This document shows, piece after piece, positions 24,401 through 39,400 of a stretch of 64,000 nucleotides of DNA. A model generated the notes under the pieces. That model was not told the origin of the DNA, made no database searches, and was given only the letters and a program-made list of their open reading frames with translations. Made by a program: the position numbers and the translations under genes. The DNA lies in contig NW_027294338.1 of assembly GCF_016086655.4 (NCBI RefSeq), forward strand, positions 42,411-106,410, read 5' to 3'. The stretch is from Lepeophtheirus salmonis (Eukaryota; Arthropoda; Copepoda; Siphonostomatoida; Caligidae). Position 1 is the first letter of the stretch. Each line of letters opens with the position of its first letter.

Positions 24401-27400
24401 AATTTTTAGGAACAAACTAATTTAAAAATTTGTAAATTAAAGTTTTGTCCTATTTTTAAGTTATAACAATTGTTTTGTTTTTTTATTATTGACTGATAAT
24501 AAACTATATATTATATTTACAAATAAATCGTACCCTGACTTCCTGACTTGATATGCAAAAACCATTAAATGTGTAATCAACGTTATTTATGTTTACCAGT
24601 TATTTTATAATCTTATTTGACTTTAATTAAATGAGCACTTAATTACTTACTTATAAAAGAAAATTAATTATACATATAATACTAATTTTTAATGAAACTT
24701 GTCATCTATTCAATATTAACGATGTAATAATTAGACTATTTTGTGTATGTAATTTGTGGAACTATTTGTTCTTAATTTTTCCACAATAGGTAAAGGAAAA
24801 GAAGCGAATGTTTGATAGATAACTCTTTTTAATGAGGCCCATACAGCCAAGACCAGACCAACCTCTAATGTTATTTCTTATTTCTAAAATAGCAGACTTA
24901 ACTGTTGCTATATCCTTGAAGTATATTTTTCAAATTACCTGACATAAAACTGCAACTGCTTTTCCTTTCTTTATGTTCTAAAATGACCTTGATCTTACAA
25001 ATGCACAAATATTTACTTATGTGCTTTGTTATATATTAAATCTATGAATAAGCTCTTCTTTTCTACAAAAATATACAAGAAAGGGTTCTAGAACACTTGG
25101 TCGAAATATATCTAATAATATTGATTTAAATTACAGTTAACAATTATGTATAAGGAATTATATCATTTTTTTTTGTTTTTCTAACGTCAAGACGGTGTTA
25201 TACAAATTTAAATAATTGTTCATTAAAGTGGTTATTATTTAATTAGGAAATGGTTTGATTTACATAAAATCAATCAACTATACAAAGCTTAAAACAACTA
25301 TTACTAACTTTATTATGTACAATGAATGCTTAAAAAAAAAGAAAAAATGGGAATATCACATATCAAATAATATACTTGTACATATATATTTTACTACAAT
25401 GATGATATAATCAATAGCTTTAATAATTTATGCAAAAGTTTGAGTTTGAACACTATTTCTACTTAAGTAACTTTTTGTGTAGGTGAGAGGAAAATAATTA
25501 CTCTTTGCTAGAGATTATTACCCTTCATTCTTTTATTTACTCCTAGGAGATATATTTTTATAGTACTTTAATGGTAAAGTTACTTAATAAGCAATAGGAT
25601 TTGCGTTATGTATAATGGCTATAATGAATAAAAATATTAACCCACAAAAGAACTCTCATTAATCTACATTTATGCTTAAAAATAGTTGCTTTTTTATACA
25701 TCAAGCATATATTGAAGCAAAGGGCTTAAAAATTACACTATTAATCAAATCTAATTTCAAATTACACTACAATATGCAAATATCAACATATTATGTAGTA
25801 CTTTTGGCGAATTACCCCTAGGCAAAATTATTACACAGACTAACTTACACAGATACAGTTATAAATGACAAATATCTTTTGCAGAAAATTAGTAATAGAA
25901 CCTGAAGAATTAATTTAATAATCATGGTAAATTAGGTTTGTTTGTTTTTTTAAATTGATTTCAAACTTATTTTAAATAACAATTTTAACGCATGAAAAGT
26001 TGACCTAGAAAATATATTTGTAACTATAAAACTATGATTTATTTTGGAACTAAATAAACTTGATATTCCTTTGAAAAACATATTATTGACTTTCATTGTT
26101 TGACCTTTACCTAAATGACCATGAATTGTCTAAATCAGTCTTAAATAAATATATCGCCAAGGAGAATGTTAAAGGTCTCAAAAAGTAGACAAGAAGCGGA
26201 GAAAATTGTTTTAAGCGAGATGAAACATTTCTCAAGTCCCAGGAAGCCAAGATCAAGGAAGATCCAACAACAGCATGCGCTGCTTGGCTGAAGAGTTCAA
26301 CGTTTAAAATATCACCATTAGGAGCGCAGTTCAATATAATCTAGGTCTTAAGAGCTTTGTTGGACTCCTAGACATCTCCTCGCCGACAGGATGAAGGCCT
26401 TAAGGCTTGAGAGATGCAAAAAAGCCCTTAATTACTTGAAGAGTCATCCGTCGACTGTGATATCTTCTTGTCTGAGAATCTTCACAGTCTACCAGGTTTT
26501 GAACCACAGAAGCGACAGATTTTTAGCAGCATCACCTGAGGAAGTCCAAGGCACCTTAAGGACAAAACATCTGAGCCGAACAATGAGTTTGGGAGTCGTG
26601 TCCTCTTATGGGAAGAAAATTGATCCTATCTTCTTCAGGCTAAGCGGTAAAATCGGGGCTGAGGCCTACTATAAGGTCCTGAGGTGGAAAAGCTTACCTT
26701 TGCGGAAGTCTAGCTGAGCCTGACAACAACTATGTGTGGATCCAAGACGGTGCCCCTTCCATATGGGCTTGAAGGCTAATAACTTTTGCAAGGAGCACTT
26801 TGCTGACTTCGTGGACAAGACCCTCTGGCCCTATTCCAGTCCTGATCTCAGTCCCCTCAACTTCAGTGTGTGGAGTGTCTTAAAGAGCAAGGTTCGGAAA
26901 ACCTCACACAGAAATGAGCAAGAGCTGAAGAGCAGCATCAAGAAGTAAAGGGCCAACATGTCCATCGATTATATTGTGGCAACCTGCGCCGAATTCCAAC
27001 CTCATGTGGAGACTGTGATAGAGGTTAGAGGCGGTCATATTGAATAATTCTTGCCAAGATTGATTCCTAAAAGTTTGTTCAATAACATTTTTCATTATAC
27101 TTTTCTAACAATTATAAGTTAGTTAGGTTTTGGTTCTGCTTCTTGATTGCAGAAAATTTCCCTGCCGCCCTCATACAAGGATCAAGTAAACTTTTCAGTA
27201 TATATTTTTAAGTAAAACAAAAACTTTTGATTTTTCTACTAAGGGAAACTGCGGGGCAGGTTAGTTAGTTTTTTCAATTTCTGTAGAGCGTAATAACATC
27301 ATCAAAGACACATCTATGGTGATGAGGTCAAGTCTATGCATGGATAGTTCTCGTTATCTCCCACTGAAGGAAAAATCTATACAAACCTGACTTGTACCTA

Positions 27401-30400
27401 TTTCAGGGACTTAATAAAATAGTTTTTGGAAGGATTCTAGATCTCAGATATGGTACAAGTTTGGATTAGTAGTGATTATAATTAAAAATAACAACATTTA
27501 TTCCTTTAATAGTTAATATACTTAAATGTAAGCAAACAGATAAATTTTTTAAATAATCAAATAAAATAAATATTCATCTTATCGATACATAACTCATTGC
27601 ACATAAAAGAGGGAAAAATTAAATTAGGCCAACGTTGATAAAATGTCCCTTGATACAACTATGGATACTGGCAAAATCTCCATCCTTCGAAGGTTAGGAG
27701 AGTTTGTTCTAGTTTCCATTATTACGCTTTCCCTGTAATTGATTTTTTAAGAAAATCTTTATCTTTTTAATAAAAGAACCAATCTAGTTGAAAATTTGAA
27801 TACGAGATTTTTATTATAAAAAAACATCTGTTTTTAAGTTTCAAAAGACCCAAAACAGTGAGTCATGGAAACGATATTCCCCCTCACCCAAGAATAAAAT
27901 AATTTAAGTAAATCATTGGGTATATATCATATACTAGATGTGTGGGGGAAATCGACACTCTACTCTTTTGAAATCAAGTGTTATATTCATTTTAACAAAA
28001 GGAGTAACATTTTAATCCATAAGATTTAACCCTATATAACTGGGAGAGTTGGCAAATTTTTAGAAAAAACGTAAATACTCGTGTTGATTCCTGGGAATAT
28101 TCGATTAGGATTGACAAATAAGATACAGTATATTGTGATCAATTATACTGTCTCTGAGCCTTATGACGTCTATTCAACGGTTCTGCAAGGTAGTATACTT
28201 GGACCGAAGCTCTTTGACGTTTACATTAACGATTTTGTAAATAATTTTTCAGTAGATATATTTATATACCAGGATGATACGAAAAATTTTCTTCTAATGA
28301 AAACTCTGTTGACGATGTTGAGCCTAAATTTCTTATTTATGTTACTTGTAGAATGTCTGTGAATTTTAGTGAATGTGTCATGCCTCCTTTTGTTAAAAAA
28401 AAAGTTCATCCACCATAGTCTTAAGGTGGTACATGATTACTTAGTCTTTGGAATTTCTAGTGATCTGAGATTTGATAAACATCTACACTATATAATAAAG
28501 AAGGTCAATAGAAACTTGGGAATCATTCAAAGAAGTATCAAAACTTGTAATCTTTTGTTTCCTGGTGAAACTTTACAAACTTTAATGTACAGATCTGAGA
28601 TCTGGAATCCTTCCAGAAACTATTTAATTAAGTCATTGAAAAAGGTACAATTTAGGTTTGTGTCGATTATTCATTCATTGGGAGATCCTAATCTTAGCTA
28701 AGAATCTTCTTTACTGTAATATTAAATATATTTCCTTTGCTAGGAACGACCGGGGCACTAACCTACCCACATTGAGTTCAAGTGATTAATTTCTCCCGAG
28801 CGCGTTGTCCATTGAGCTACGTCGTTTGATGACATTTAAACTTGCTATTTTAAAACATGTAGAACAAATATGTTCAGTTGATTGATGTCATGGCTAATGC
28901 ATATATTTTTATAAAAGGCACACATATTTATTCAAACTAATATAATATCTATTTATTTAAGGGCTTTTTTACTATATAAAATATACGTATATATACGAGT
29001 ATAAACATGAAGATGGTGTTCACTTTTTGATAAATTAGTGACTTTGCTAAAGGATATTCAACTGCTATTTATACTACAAATGGTTAATTTGAGTTGCATA
29101 AGGGATCATTCATAAATTAAGTGATTCTTTTTTCACATAATTTATAAACCCCCCTCCCCATTTTGATTTACATTGTTATTTTCTTTAGCTTCCCTTGAAA
29201 CACGCATTTTTTAGTTTTTTAATGGTCCCTTTTTGATTGCTTTTATCTTGAGAACCATAAAAATTACCCTTGTAACCTTAACTTTCTGGTTTTATGGTCT
29301 AAAGATTTCTTTTTTGAGGAATATTTTTTTCAACAACATCTTCAAGCTTGAGTATTATTTTTTTTTTTTGTTAAGAAAAATTAGAACCCAAATGAAAAAA
29401 AACAGCATGATGTATAGCTTAAAAGCAAATATTTCTAGACTAAAAAAATATTTTATGTATTTTTATATATTTCTCTAAATCGGATAAAATGGCTTGTAAT
29501 TACAAAAAAAAAAAAAAATGACAAGAAAGTCTAATAAATTCCTCATTTTTATCAAAATGGATAAAATCATAGTTTCTGGTGAAATGAAGGATCATAATAT
29601 AAAAGAGCACATAAAAATTAATTATTTAAAAAGTTATATAAGATTTGTTGCATGAAAAATATTTTTCAATATTATTCAAGATTTATTCATAGTATATGAA
29701 ACATTGCGCTCTGTATGTCACAATACTAGAAATTATGGATTATAAATGTAATTTTAATGTTAGTCGAGGTAAAAAAAATCTACAACAAAGCACGGCCATC
29801 CGAGTACATATATTTGTAGACTAAGGATATAATTTATCTCAAAGTTAAAGCTAAGCAGTTAAAACAACCTTATTGAAAGTAATAGAGGGGGAACCCCCTG
29901 ATAAAAAAATATCTTTTTTATTTCCGAACGCTTTCTTGTGGTCATTGTAAATCGTAAATTGTGTATAAATCTACATTTCACAACCAACGTCCTAAAAATA
30001 ACCATAAACTAGTAGACATGTAAAGAATAAACCTTTTATTTGTTAATACCTAATTTCTTACGTAGTAAAATCCGGATGTGCAATGCAGTTAATATTCAAC
30101 CCAATATATTTAATTATTCGATGATTTTATTATTTGTAGATCACTGTGTCAGGGGAAGTCGTTAACGAAAAGGAATGGCGTCATCAGAATTTGGAATGGG
30201 AAAGACGTCGACGAGAGGGAGAAATGGAAAGTGAGAGACTGCATCGAAGAGAGGTTGATGAAAGGAGAGCAAGGATGGAACTTCGTCAAAAACAGAGGGA
30301 GGAAGATTACAAAAAGAAAAAGAATGAAAAAGAGATTTATTCCGTAAAATCTCCCTCAACAGCTGTTAAAGTATGTATCTTGCCACTTTTCATTAGATTT

Positions 30401-33400
30401 AGTTTGCAAAAAAAAAAAAATGTATCCGTATCTATCTTTATTTGTAGGTAGATCTTTACTTATGACCAAATGGCGTATGAGTTGAATATTTGTATACAAT
30501 TTTTAATTAATATTTCTTATAATAAATAGCTAAATGTAACTTTATATTCTTATTCAATTTTTAAAATACTCAAAAGTATTCACTTGTTGTCATGAAACTG
30601 CAACTCAAATTAAATGAGAAAAAGTCATATAAAAGTGTTATAAATATTTTTTCTCCATCTGATAAGAGATAAACAGACTGTTTTTTTTAAAAAGCAATAA
30701 ATATATTTTTTTACGTCTAAAACTATTGTCATCACCAATCTAAAGTCATAGTGATCATAGCTTCATTTTTAATAATATATTATTTACTAACCATCTATAA
30801 AACATATCTTTCAACGCACAAACACTAAAAAATGTAAGCTATGAATATATGGACTGTATAGAGGGTGGTCCAAAATTATTGTCTAATTACCTTTAATATA
30901 ATTATTACATTACGTTACTCAAGTCTGAAATATTGCAACAACCTGCCCGTAAAATGTATTTTAGGCTTGCATAAAATACACTGATCAAAAAGCAAAAGCT
31001 AAAGAAGCAAAAACTTAATTATGTATAATCCAGAATAATTACCTGGATAGAAGAAACTAGACTAGGAAGTTCTATAATCTATGAATATATATATGTCAGT
31101 GATCCTCTCACACCTAACAGACTTATTCGGGATCTAAAGTTTCTAATTTTTTTTAAATTAGAGTCCTCGTCAATTTCTAAAAACAAATATTTTTTTGCTT
31201 ATGATTTTTTTATTTTTAAATAAGGAAATAATTTAAAATTAGATTTTTAATTTTTCTAAAGAAAACAACCGTGTTTTTGGCTCTATTCAATGAGAGATTA
31301 AGGTCATAAGTAAGAAGTTTGTAAAAAAAAGAGTATTGTTCCATTAATTATATATTTTCAATTGCAAGCATTAAATTTTTGAGCCAAAATTGTGAAATAC
31401 TAAAATCGTAGATTTCAAAACTCATATATTAATAAAATATGTAGGACGATATAAGGTTAAGACTATTTTTAAATTATAAACTTTTTTCAAACTTATAGAC
31501 GAATAATAAAATATTTGTAAGTTCTTAACTTTGTAAAATAAAAGATGTAAAAACAAGAGGGAATTTAAAAAAAATAACAATTTCGAAAAACTATGTAGAT
31601 TGATAGATTTCTAAAATTCAAAAATTATACTTGAATGATTTTTAAATTGAAAACTCAAGCTATTGACAAAATATATTATGTAGTTACTTTATAAATAAAA
31701 TCAGATTACAACCATTTAAACGTTATTATATATGTAAATACATCCATTTTATAGTCATTTATAATAAAAATACACTTTTTATATTCCTTAATAGGAGGCA
31801 TGGATTGATCAAGACAACTTACTCAAAAAAATATCCGTAGATAATCGACAAGATATTGAACATCTCTTAAACTTTTTAAATTTTGAAATGGAATACATTC
31901 TACGTCCCAGGTCAGAGTATAGATTTATTAGATTAACATCATCAGGGGTGTACGTAGGATTATATATTTTGAAAGGAGGCTTATATTTGGTTTAAAATTT
32001 TTTTAAAAATCCATAACTATTCACCAAATTAAAATTTTGTGTAAAAAAAATCAAAAATCCAAAGTTGTTCACACTAAATTCTTCTTCTTTTTTTGGAGAA
32101 AAATTTCTAAAATTAAAAAAAAATATTAAATTTTTTTTAATATTAATTCCATAGTGGGAAAGAATTCACTTTCTATCGACTATTTGAAAGCCTTTTTTCT
32201 ATTTCTTTTTTTTAGTAAAGGTTGCGATATGTTACAAAAGTTATCATAGGCTAGAGGAGAAAATTATTTGAAATATATTTTCTGTTAAATTTCCTAAGAA
32301 AATATATTTTTATAAACTATATGGTTTCTTACTGATATCCACCTGTATAAGGTAGGGTGACAATTAATTGTATATATGAGAAAATGAATCTTTTTAGTTG
32401 GAACAAGGAATCATAAGATAATTAACCTTAATACCTGCATATATAACAAGACTCATGGATTATGTTACAAAAAACAATGAACAGATTTTGTCATCCAAAT
32501 ATTTACACATACTCTTTTTAGACATTACAAATTTAATAAAAATATTAGGAAATGGTAAATAGTTTGCTACAGTCATGAATAGTAATCAAAGGTTAAAATG
32601 AAGTGGACAAACTATTGCTTGAACATTATTTAAGAACAAATGAGTTTCTAAATTTGCATTTTTTGAACATATACGACATAGAATGTTTAAAAATGAATAT
32701 CTTTAATGTTTTTGTTTGGAACAGATACAGGCTTAATTAAAAGCATTCATTTATAGCTGCTAATTAGGTGTGCAAATAATATCAATTAATGACGTAAAAT
32801 GAAGATGTTTTGTATCTGGATTTGCGTATTCACATAAATCAAGGGTCGTTGTTATCTTTATAAGCACCGTTTTGTAATTTTTTGAAAATATCCCAGAGAC
32901 ATCATTTGAATGAGTTTTTTATATTGAATTCAACTATCTTTAGTCCTTACACGAAATGAGAGAGCTATTATTATAACAATATTAAATCGACTGTAGAAAA
33001 ATATTTCTAGTAAAAATGATTGTACCAACATAAGAATATCAAAAATTACCTTCTTCTGATATTTTTGTGCTTGAAAAATAAAATGTTGATTTGGATTTAT
33101 AAATGATATTTATATTAATTATAATCCTAAGCAGGGGCGTCTGCAGGGTGTGGGTGGGAGTAGCTGTAGCCCCCTTCCCTCCAAATCTATTTTTTGATTT
33201 TTTTTTACAAAAAAATTAATAATTAAACTTTTTTTGGAAAATATGTAATTATTTGTGAACTTTTGAAAAAAAAGTAATATTTGAAATTTAATTTATGAAT
33301 TTTTTTTTGCACAAAATTTAATTTTTCAATTTTTACGAAGTACTCAATTTTCCATGATGATTAACTCTCTTATAGAACTAAGTATCTGATTTGTAATATG

Positions 33401-36400
33401 GAAAATTTCGACTTCTTTTATTTTATTTTATTTTTTTCATCGAATTTGAATAAATGTTCTTGTGTCAAAATAACTATTATATTGAAACTCAAAAATGAAG
33501 TAACTCAATTTAACTATGAGTTCTGAGCTCTTTTTCATGATGAATCCTCAAGAAGACCTTGGGTTTTGGATTGTAGCTCGTAAACCACTGAATTCATAAA
33601 TTAAATTATTTGATAGCTATTGATTATGTAACAAAGCACTTTAAAAAAATATTTAGTAGTCTGTTAAAAAAACTACATTGTTAACATAAGCTATATTTTT
33701 ATAGCTTAAATACCCCAATTACTATATCCTTTGAATATGATATAACTTTTATCAAAACAAGATAAAACCAATATATTACTGTAGAAAAAAAAGATTAGAG
33801 TGATTGATTTATGAGCTTGGGAGATATGAGAGGTTTAGTTAGTTCATGTAAATAAAATTATATAATAAATTTTAACCTTTAATAGTTTTTAAAGGTGTAT
33901 TGCTGATAATGTCAAGTGATTTTAAACCAATTCACGTGAAATACTCATTTCTAAAAATAGTTATAGTGAATATTTATTTCTTACCCAAAACAATGGCTGC
34001 CTAATCCATTGGTTGTATTAATCAAACAAAAGAATATGATAACGATAATAATTTTCTAAAAATTTAAAAAAAGTCATTTATTTTATTATTATTATTTTTT
34101 TTTAATTTTTACAAAAAAATATCTTCAATATATTTTCAAGAAAACAGAAAGAAGATTAAAAAAATACTTGAATTGTTATGGATATAAAATATAAAAAAAT
34201 TAAATAAAAAAGTTTGAACTCTACCTTATTTTTAAATAACAAAAACACCTTGCATTTTTAAATTACAAATAATGATTTTAATACTTTTGCAAATTGCAAA
34301 AAAAAGTATGTTTATTTGGTAATTTGGTTATTGACAACAATGGCACAATAAATTTACAAGATATCCTTTCAGAAACTTAAATTAAATTATATCTATTTAT
34401 ATAACATCCAAGCTATAAATTTGATTTTTTTTTTTTTTTTGCGAATTGAGTAGTTTAATTTGAAGATATTAAATCCTATATTTCTTTTACATCTTAATAC
34501 AGATTAAATTTTAAACATTTCCTTTACCAATGATCTATCTGAAAAATTAGAGTATTTTTGGAAAGAAAAAACAAAAATTTTTTTATTGACAGATAAGGTT
34601 TTTTTTCTTCATTTTCATCTTAACTTTAACCTTTATGGTCCGAATTTATTATCTGTATATGCATAAGTTAAGTTTTGCTCAGTGCTATATTTGTTTTAAT
34701 TTACATACATTAATATAAAAAGTTTTTAAGGTATATTCAATAGTATGACTACAAATTTTTAGGGGAGCCTGCAAATGAACATATTATGCTTAAGGCACCA
34801 AGTAAATACTTACTTATTCATGTGTACCATGAAATTACACTTGATATTTTAAGGCATTTTTATTGTTATGTAATAACATATGTAATGCTATTAAAACTTT
34901 ATGGAAATATCTTTGAAGCTGTTACCTTGATTATGGCAATTGACTACAAACTGGCAGATGTCTTCATTACACTCCTTTTTTTGGTCATGTTGAGTGTTGA
35001 ACAAGACTGAAGCGAAAAGAAGATAGTTCAAAGAGGCTCTTGATCTCTCGAGTACTTTATAGAAGTCTCTTAATCTTTTTAGGTTTTTCCATAATAAAAA
35101 AACCAGAAAACGTGTTTGCTATTTTTACCTTTTTGGAAGTGAATGAATACTTTTGAAAAAAGCAAAAAATGTTTTGGAGCCATATAAAAATATTTTATAT
35201 AAAAAGCTTATATTTTATTTCAATAAATAGTAATTATTATTAAAAAAATTACCAAAAAGAAAATCAAAAACAATTGTTAAAGATTTATATTGCAAATATT
35301 GAAAGGGTAAGAATAATTTTGGGCTCAACTGTATAATATTTATATACATATACGGTTCATTTTTACAGTTTAGACCCAAACCATTTTTCAACTAAACTAA
35401 CTTTAATATTCTACATTCAGCTGTCAAATTTTCATAACTTATGATCGAACAAAAAGTCAGTAAGCGTGTTATTAAATATGGAGTGACCAAGTTTAGCCGT
35501 TAAAATAATTTTATATTATACGAGTAAATATGGGTTGAGTCCAATGAAAATACAAGTAATCTATATGTTGTTCAAAAATATTTAGTTCTGAAATATATAC
35601 ATATATTTATATTTTTGATAATTTTTTGAGTGATTTGTCCTGGTGTCCATGCAAGTAAAAATTAATAAGCTCAACTTTCTTTATCTATTTAGATGTCGAA
35701 GTCTTGGTACAACCAAGTTACGTTCATCAAACAAACGATCCAATAGTGCTCGAAGATACAAATCCGAATATCCAAATGTACCTGGCCTGCGTTCTTCGAG
35801 TGGTGGGAGGAGTCCACTATCTCCAGAAGTCATGTGTAGAAAGTTAGTCTGATTTGGCTTTTGTTCTGTAAAATGTGATAGCTTAAAATCTTTCTGATTA
35901 ATTTTGCTTTTATTTCAGAAGTGGGGGAATTCGTAACATTGAAATACCAGGCAAGGATTTTTCTTCCCCGCCACCGATCTTACCTCCTCAAAGTAAAAGA
36001 GCTCCTCCCCTGTACTTTAATAGAGGTCGAACAAAAGTTCGTTTAAAGGAATTTCATCGACCCCGTACGGCTCCTACGTCACAATCCTGTACACCACACT
36101 CTCCCACACATCCTAATTACAAGGTAATACATATATTTATATATCTTTAATCACAATGTATTTGTGTATGTGACATTTATCTGCTCATATTTCATGAAAT
36201 TGAATACGAATGAGTTTTTTTTACATTTGCACTAGCCTCAGAAACACTATGAAGTATTTATTGGGGAACTAGGTATTTAAAGTTACATGAGAGATACATT
36301 TTTATAAATGTTGATGATTAAACTAAGGTTAGAATATTTTACAATATACAAACACATTAAGAAAGGTTTTATTTATTTAACAAGAACAAAACAGATCAGG

Positions 36401-39400
36401 AGAATGTGCATGCAAAACTAGAGCCGTCCACCCCATTTGTATTTCTGTTTTGCAATTCTAAGAAAGCTAACTTCCGTGATATCTAGCATTTTGGTGCATT
36501 CAAGGTTTAAATGCATTTCGTATATCATATGTGCACACATAAGGAAGTTTTTGTAGTCATATAATAATTATCTTCTTAATATTGATTTAATAGACTATAA
36601 ACGTTCTACGTGAAATGCATTGGTTTTCATAGTAGCGTCCTCATCCTAAATAAAGTACTTGACTTAAGTACATGCATTTGCTACTTTTGTATTCTTATTT
36701 TAACTTTCTTATTTTATTTTATAGGAGGAAAATTACCTGCTTTCAACCGTTGTCTTAAGATATGTTGGCCATCCTGACCACTATGTAAGAAGTGAATCTC
36801 GTGCTCGCTACAGAAAACACCGGCAATCCAAACGACTACCACCACTTCCATCTCATCTTGATGAAATTACGATTGAGCAACAACCAAGAGGATCGTATGT
36901 ATTGGAAGTATTTCATGGGTTTCTTGCAGTCGGAGGTGATCTTAAAGATTGAAATATGTCTATAATTTTTCTATTCGATTTTTTTAAATTATTGATTTAG
37001 AGGAATTCAAGTTCACATCTAGAAGATGTGAAGGATATCCCTTTAGTTTAACTATTTATGTGAACCGTCAATCTCATGTACGACTTTCAACGTGCTGCGA
37101 ATCTAGAAGAACAATTGGATCACGTCTTGGACAGGGATACTTTCAGTTACTACATCTACAAGATGCAGAGCCTTGCATTAGGTAATATATCAAATATTAA
37201 AGTGAAAACTTGGATTTCCAATCGTGTTTAACCTTCTTTTAATAAAATATAATGATTTATATTAATAGGTGTCTGATAGAGAAGGATCCAGTCGCTAGAA
37301 AGCATTTGGCCACACTTAAAAAACATAGAGGAACCTACGATTTATACGGAAATCGAAAGCCACCAACCCAAAAGAAACTTAACAAAAAGAAAAAAGTAAA
37401 ATTACCTGAAGAAACTCTAGGTGAATCAAATTTTACATAATAACTCCAAATTTATTCCTCCATGTCCAACTTTATTATTTATTTTTTTTAAATACAGACT
37501 CTGAAGGGGATTTTGATGCCCTATGTCTCAATGAAACACTCACCAAGCAATCCCGCATCAAAAGCAAATCCCGTTCTAATGTTAAAATAATAGATCCTCC
37601 AATCTCTGGAGATAACCTATCCTCCCCACCTTCGAGTGAGGCCCATTACTCAAGCTTTGAAGAAGAGGAATATATAGATCCTCAAATTTCATTAAATGGT
37701 AGTCAAGAACGAGGAATCAAGCATTCAGATGTAAGCTGAAATGGATTTTTACTCGAAATAAAACGTACAAATATACCAATGTATATTAGAAATCCTGTTT
37801 ATAGCTAATCCCTTTAGATGCTCTTATTTCCTACTATAACAAAAATAATTCTTTTTTTAAGAATGATCTTGGGAAAAGTATTAGACAAAGAAAGAATATT
37901 TTGTTAAAACTCAAAGATTTGAAATTGAAGGAGAGCCCCGCCCCCCGCAAAAAATGACTCAAGGGAAAGAGCGGACAGGCAAAAAATCTACAACAACAGC
38001 TAAAATATAATGGGAAAAATAAGATCTTCATTTACAACTATTGCACTGACTGATAACTAGTTGTTGTTTTGAGCATTATTAATTATTTAAAATTGTTCTT
38101 TTTGATAAAATAGTTGTTTAGTTTTTTTTGTTTTATTATCTTTATTAAAGAATTCATATAAAGTTATAATTTTTAAAAATAAATATAAAACCAAATTTAC
38201 TTTTTGAATACTAAAGTGAATTTTACACTACAAACTTAAAGCATGTTATTAGGAAATAATACATTTGAATAATGAATTATAATTAAATGTGGCCAATAAT
38301 CAAGACATGTTCATGCATGCTTGTTCTTTTACTAGCCATAACATTGTTCCTCATTCCTACACTATCTGTTAGTCTCTTTTGAGAAAGTTTTGCGTCCATT
38401 TCAACACAAAACTGCTAATATTTTTTAATATTTTTTTTTCCCTTTTATTGATATCTTTTTGGAAAATAAGCCTGGATACTTTTCACTCAAAGTTGATCGA
38501 TTATTACAATACACTGCACTACATGTGACTATTATGAAAAATATATTGCAATTAATAAGTATTGGCAAATTTTGATGAATAGTTAAATGAAGACCACAAG
38601 GTAGTACATAAATTACTTTCCAAAACCAATAAAATAGATCTTATGACAGGTGACAATTTTAAGTCAATCAACAGAGAGAAGAAGAAAATATGTTCTTCTC
38701 TATTGAGTGTCCACCACACTTTCCCTTGAGCTCTTTACTTGTACCTACTATTTACGTTTCTCCTCATTTCATTCTTGCTTAAGTTTAAATGTATATTTTG
38801 TATAATATATTTCATCATTGTTAATAGATAAATGAATCTATAGATCAAATCGCAATTTGCACATATGTTTATAAAATAAAATAAAGTATCATTATCGCTT
38901 TGTCACCTACTGAAGACAAATACATTTACTCATCACTTAAGAATCCATCTATGTATTTCCAATAATTATATAATTAATCATACAATAGCATGCTCTCTAA
39001 ATAAAATGTTTGCATTGATGCTTCAATCTGCATGTATATATCTGTACTATGAAACTAATCCTACACCTAAACAACAACAGGACTGCTCTGGCGTATAAAT
39101 ACACGCTTACATACCAACTTATACATGCACATACAGCCTTCAGTCCCTTTGTAACCCCTTTAAACTTTTTTTTAAACATTAATCTACAATTGATCTACAA
39201 TGGAATAATGTTTTTATAGGTCAAATCCAGCTCCAGGATCAATGATAAAAGTGCCAAAAATGTATCAATCACTGAAGGTGCAAAAGAAATATTTTATACT
39301 GATGACGTAAAGAACCAAGAATTGAAATATGAGCAAGATGATGAAGATGATGACACCATCAATGAAGCACCTTCAATAATCGATGAAATCTCAGTTTCTC

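Larger units (their letters stand above)
21474..30139 (+). other. Intron 1 of the ERICH3-like gene
   Basis: 8.7 kb between gtagga and ttatttgtag. Besides the mariner (26.1-27.05 kb), LINE (28.1-28.7 kb) and tRNA-like relic (28.74-28.83 kb) it is AT-rich, with no other supported feature. A short open stretch at 23360-23614 (AKSLQVAALIYASK) could be a transposase N-terminus, but this is too weak to call. Confidence 0.6.
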
